Of a DNA stretch of 64,000 nt, positions 62,395 through 64,000 are shown in pieces. This DNA comes from Sphingomonas mollis (lineage in GTDB: Bacteria; Pseudomonadota; Alphaproteobacteria; Sphingomonadales; Sphingomonadaceae): contig NZ_JAELXS010000002.1 of assembly GCF_016427505.1 (NCBI RefSeq), positions 1 to 64,000 on the forward strand, given 5' to 3'. The notes below the pieces were generated by a model. That model ran no database searches. It was not told the origin of the DNA and was given only the letters and a program-made list of their open reading frames with translations. The first letter of the stretch is position 1. The number at the start of each line of letters is the position of its first letter. Made by a program: the position numbers and the translations under genes.

Positions 62395-63174
62395 TCAGCC
62401 GAGAAACTGTTCCATCGTGATCCGATCGTCCAGCGCATGCTCGGGGTCGAACAATAGCGTCAACTCGCGCGCGCGGTCCATGCAGATGTCCACCTGCGCC
62501 ACGTCGCGCACCTCTCGCTGGTCGGCGACGGCGGAGACGGGGCGCTTGGCCGGTTCCAGCACCGTCAGCGTGATGCGAGCCTGATCGCGCAAGATCGCGC
62601 CGTTCCAGCGACGCGGGCGGAACGGGCTGATCGGCGTCAGTGCCAGCAATCCCGCACCCAGCGGCAGGATCGGTCCATGCGCGGACAAATTATAGGCGGT
62701 CGATCCCGCCGGCGTGGCGCACAGGATGCCGTCGCACGCCAGTTCGGGCAGCACGACGCGGCCGTTCACCATCACCTCCAGCTTGGCGGTCTGGCGCGTC
62801 TCACGCAGCAGCGACACCTCGTTGATCGCGGGCAGGGTGTGGATGCGCCCGTCGATCCCGGTCGCGGTCATCTGCAACGGCGTCACCTGAAACGGCCGCG
62901 CCCGTGCCAGCCGCTCTTCCAGCCCATGCCGCCGCCACTCGTTCATCAGGAACCCAACCGTGCCGAGGTTCATGCCGAACACCGGGGTCGGCGATGTCCG
63001 CCGTTCCAGCATCCGATGCAGCGTCTGGAGCATGAAGCCATCGCCGCCCAGCGCGATCACGACATCGGCGTTCTCGACATCGACCCAGTCGGCCGCATCC
63101 GCCAGTTCCGCGGCCGCCGCTTGCGCCGGCGCGGTGGGCGAGGCGACCAGCGCCCGCCGCTCATATCCGCTCAT
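62395..63174 (-). CDS. nadK: NAD kinase
   Basis: Encodes 259 residues of the ATP-NAD kinase family, which phosphorylates NAD to NADP. The GGDG motif is at residues 43-46 (VIALGGDGFML), followed by FGMNLGTVGFLMNEW, the NAD-binding AINEVSLLR, and CDGILCATPAGSTAYNLSAH. Length is normal for alphaproteobacterial NadK. The ATG at 63174 overlaps the moaA stop by four bases, so it is transcribed and translated together with moaA. Confidence 0.95.
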   Translation of the reverse strand: MSGYERRALVASPTAPAQAAAAELADAADWVDVENADVVIALGGDGFMLQTLHRMLERRTSPTPVFGMNLGTVGFLMNEWRRHGLEERLARARPFQVTPLQMTATGIDGRIHTLPAINEVSLLRETRQTAKLEVMVNGRVVLPELACDGILCATPAGSTAYNLSAHGPILPLGAGLLALTPISPFRPRRWNGAILRDQARITLTVLEPAKRPVSAVADQREVRDVAQVDICMDRARELTLLFDPEHALDDRITMEQFLG

Positions 63175-64000
63175 CCGCCGGTCACGCTCATATGCCGTGC
63201 CACCGCCGGCGCCGCGCCTGCCTCGATCCGGAAGTCATGACGGGCGGGCTTCTCGCGCAGGCCGACATCGATCGCGGCATCCACCGCCGCCAGCCCGCCG
63301 TCGCGCAGCGCCGCTTTCAGATCGACCTGATCGTCATGGCCCAGGCACATGTACAGCTTGCCCTCGGTCGTCAGGCGAACCCGGTTGCAGCCATCGCAGA
63401 AATTGGCGGTCAGCGGCGAGATCAGGCCCAGCCGCGTATTGGTCCCCTCGACCCGCCAGTACCGCGCCGGCCCACCGCTGCGATGCGTGTCGCGCACCAG
63501 GGGGAAGCGCGTCGACAAATCCTCGAACACGCGCGTCAGCGGCAGGAAACGATCGACCCGGTCCTCATCGACGGCACCCAGCGGCATCGTCTCGATCAAC
63601 GACAGGTCGAGGTCTTCGTCGGCGCACCAGCTCAGCATCCCGCCGATCTCGTCCTCGTTCAGCCCTTTCAGCGCGACCATGTTGATCTTCACGCGCAGCC
63701 CCGCATCGCGCGCCGCACGGATGCCACCGATCACCTGCGCAACATCGCCATGGCGGGTGATGAACCGGAAACGATCAGCGTCCAGACTGTCGAGGCTGAC
63801 GTTCACCCGCCGCATGCCCGCCGCGATCAGCGTGGGCGCGTGTTCGGCCAGCCGCGTGCCGTTGGTCGTCATCGTCAGTTCGTCGAGCCCGCCCGGCCGC
63901 CCGACCATCGCGCCCAGCCGGCGCACCAGTTCGCCAACATCGCGCCGGACCAGCGGCTCGCCACCCGACAAGCGGATCTTGTTCACGCCGCGCGCCACGA
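63171..64000 (-). CDS. moaA: GTP 3',8-cyclase MoaA, 3' part (runs off the window)
   Basis: The visible 276 codons are the middle and C-terminal part of the radical-SAM enzyme that converts GTP in the first step of molybdopterin synthesis. RLSGGEPLVRRDVGELVRRL, TMTTNGTRLAEHAPTL, RVNVSLDSLD and INMVALKGLNEDEI mark the radical-SAM barrel. ANFCDGCNRVRLTTEGKLYM carries the C-terminal second [4Fe-4S] cluster cysteines together with CLG. The N-terminus with the CxxxCxxC cluster lies beyond base 64000. It overlaps the nadK start by four bases. Confidence 0.95.
   Translation of the reverse strand, partial: VARGVNKIRLSGGEPLVRRDVGELVRRLGAMVGRPGGLDELTMTTNGTRLAEHAPTLIAAGMRRVNVSLDSLDADRFRFITRHGDVAQVIGGIRAARDAGLRVKINMVALKGLNEDEIGGMLSWCADEDLDLSLIETMPLGAVDEDRVDRFLPLTRVFEDLSTRFPLVRDTHRSGGPARYWRVEGTNTRLGLISPLTANFCDGCNRVRLTTEGKLYMCLGHDDQVDLKAALRDGGLAAVDAAIDVGLREKPARHDFRIEAGAAPAVARHMSVTGG

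Overview
The window is high-GC DNA that fits an alphaproteobacterium of the Sphingomonadaceae (Sphingomonas-like). The evidence is four large TonB-dependent receptors with sphingomonad-type plug starts, a PEPxxWA-CTERM protein, the mreB-mreC-mreD-mrdA-rodA order, and the style of the mutL, nadK and moaA products. This assignment is an inference from protein style; there is no rRNA gene in the window.

Layout. (1) 0.3-0.6 kb: two overlapping small stress-type ORFs, one CsbD-like. (2) 0.7-11.9 kb, minus strand: a catabolic island with a type-B carboxylesterase, an SDR, a TonB receptor, an FAD-linked 2-hydroxyacid dehydrogenase, a second esterase, an MFS carrier, and AraC-type and GntR/FadR-type regulators, followed by an FMN-dependent alpha-hydroxyacid dehydrogenase. 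Two pairs of a near-palindromic 15-bp element lie upstream of the TonB receptor and of the regulator pair and look like the operators of this regulon. The gene set suggests import, hydrolysis and oxidation of an ester of a 2-hydroxyacid. (3) 12-24 kb: mixed accessory region with a TonB receptor, a VOC protein, a hybrid histidine kinase, a DnaQ-type exonuclease with a BRCT-like tail, a sorbosone-dehydrogenase-like protein coupled to a beta-barrel-like protein, a LysR regulator, and remnants of SRAP/YedK, msrB and an IS630-type transposase. (4) 24.4-36.9 kb, plus strand: a type I secretion locus with an RTX subtilase, TolC-like protein, PEP-CTERM protein, ABC exporter and HlyD-type adaptor, then a secreted hydrolase and a giant TonB receptor. 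(5) 37.3-43.6 kb: MFS carrier, ROK repressor, TonB receptor and glycerophosphodiester phosphodiesterase, plus a HEPN-like remnant. (6) 43.8-53.7 kb: core genes, namely tRNA-Lys, the rod-shape operon, divergent mutL, an SDR, a lipoprotein and a YjbQ-type protein. (7) 54.36-62.27 kb: a decayed integrated element in the 3' end of tRNA-Asn, bounded by a perfect 23-bp direct repeat. It has a broken integrase, a broken cytosine methyltransferase, a broken tail-type gene, intact small phage-type genes and an AT-rich glycosyltransferase-like gene. (8) 62.4-64 kb: nadK and the 3' part of moaA, which runs off the window.

The two most coherent undescribed units are the proposed hydroxyacid-ester regulon with its four matching operators, and the subtilase type I secretion operon carrying an embedded PEPxxWA-CTERM gene. 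The tRNA-Asn element is the clearest mobile DNA: its direct repeats, adjacent integrase remnant and short internal repeats near both ends all fit a tyrosine-recombinase element that is now immobile.
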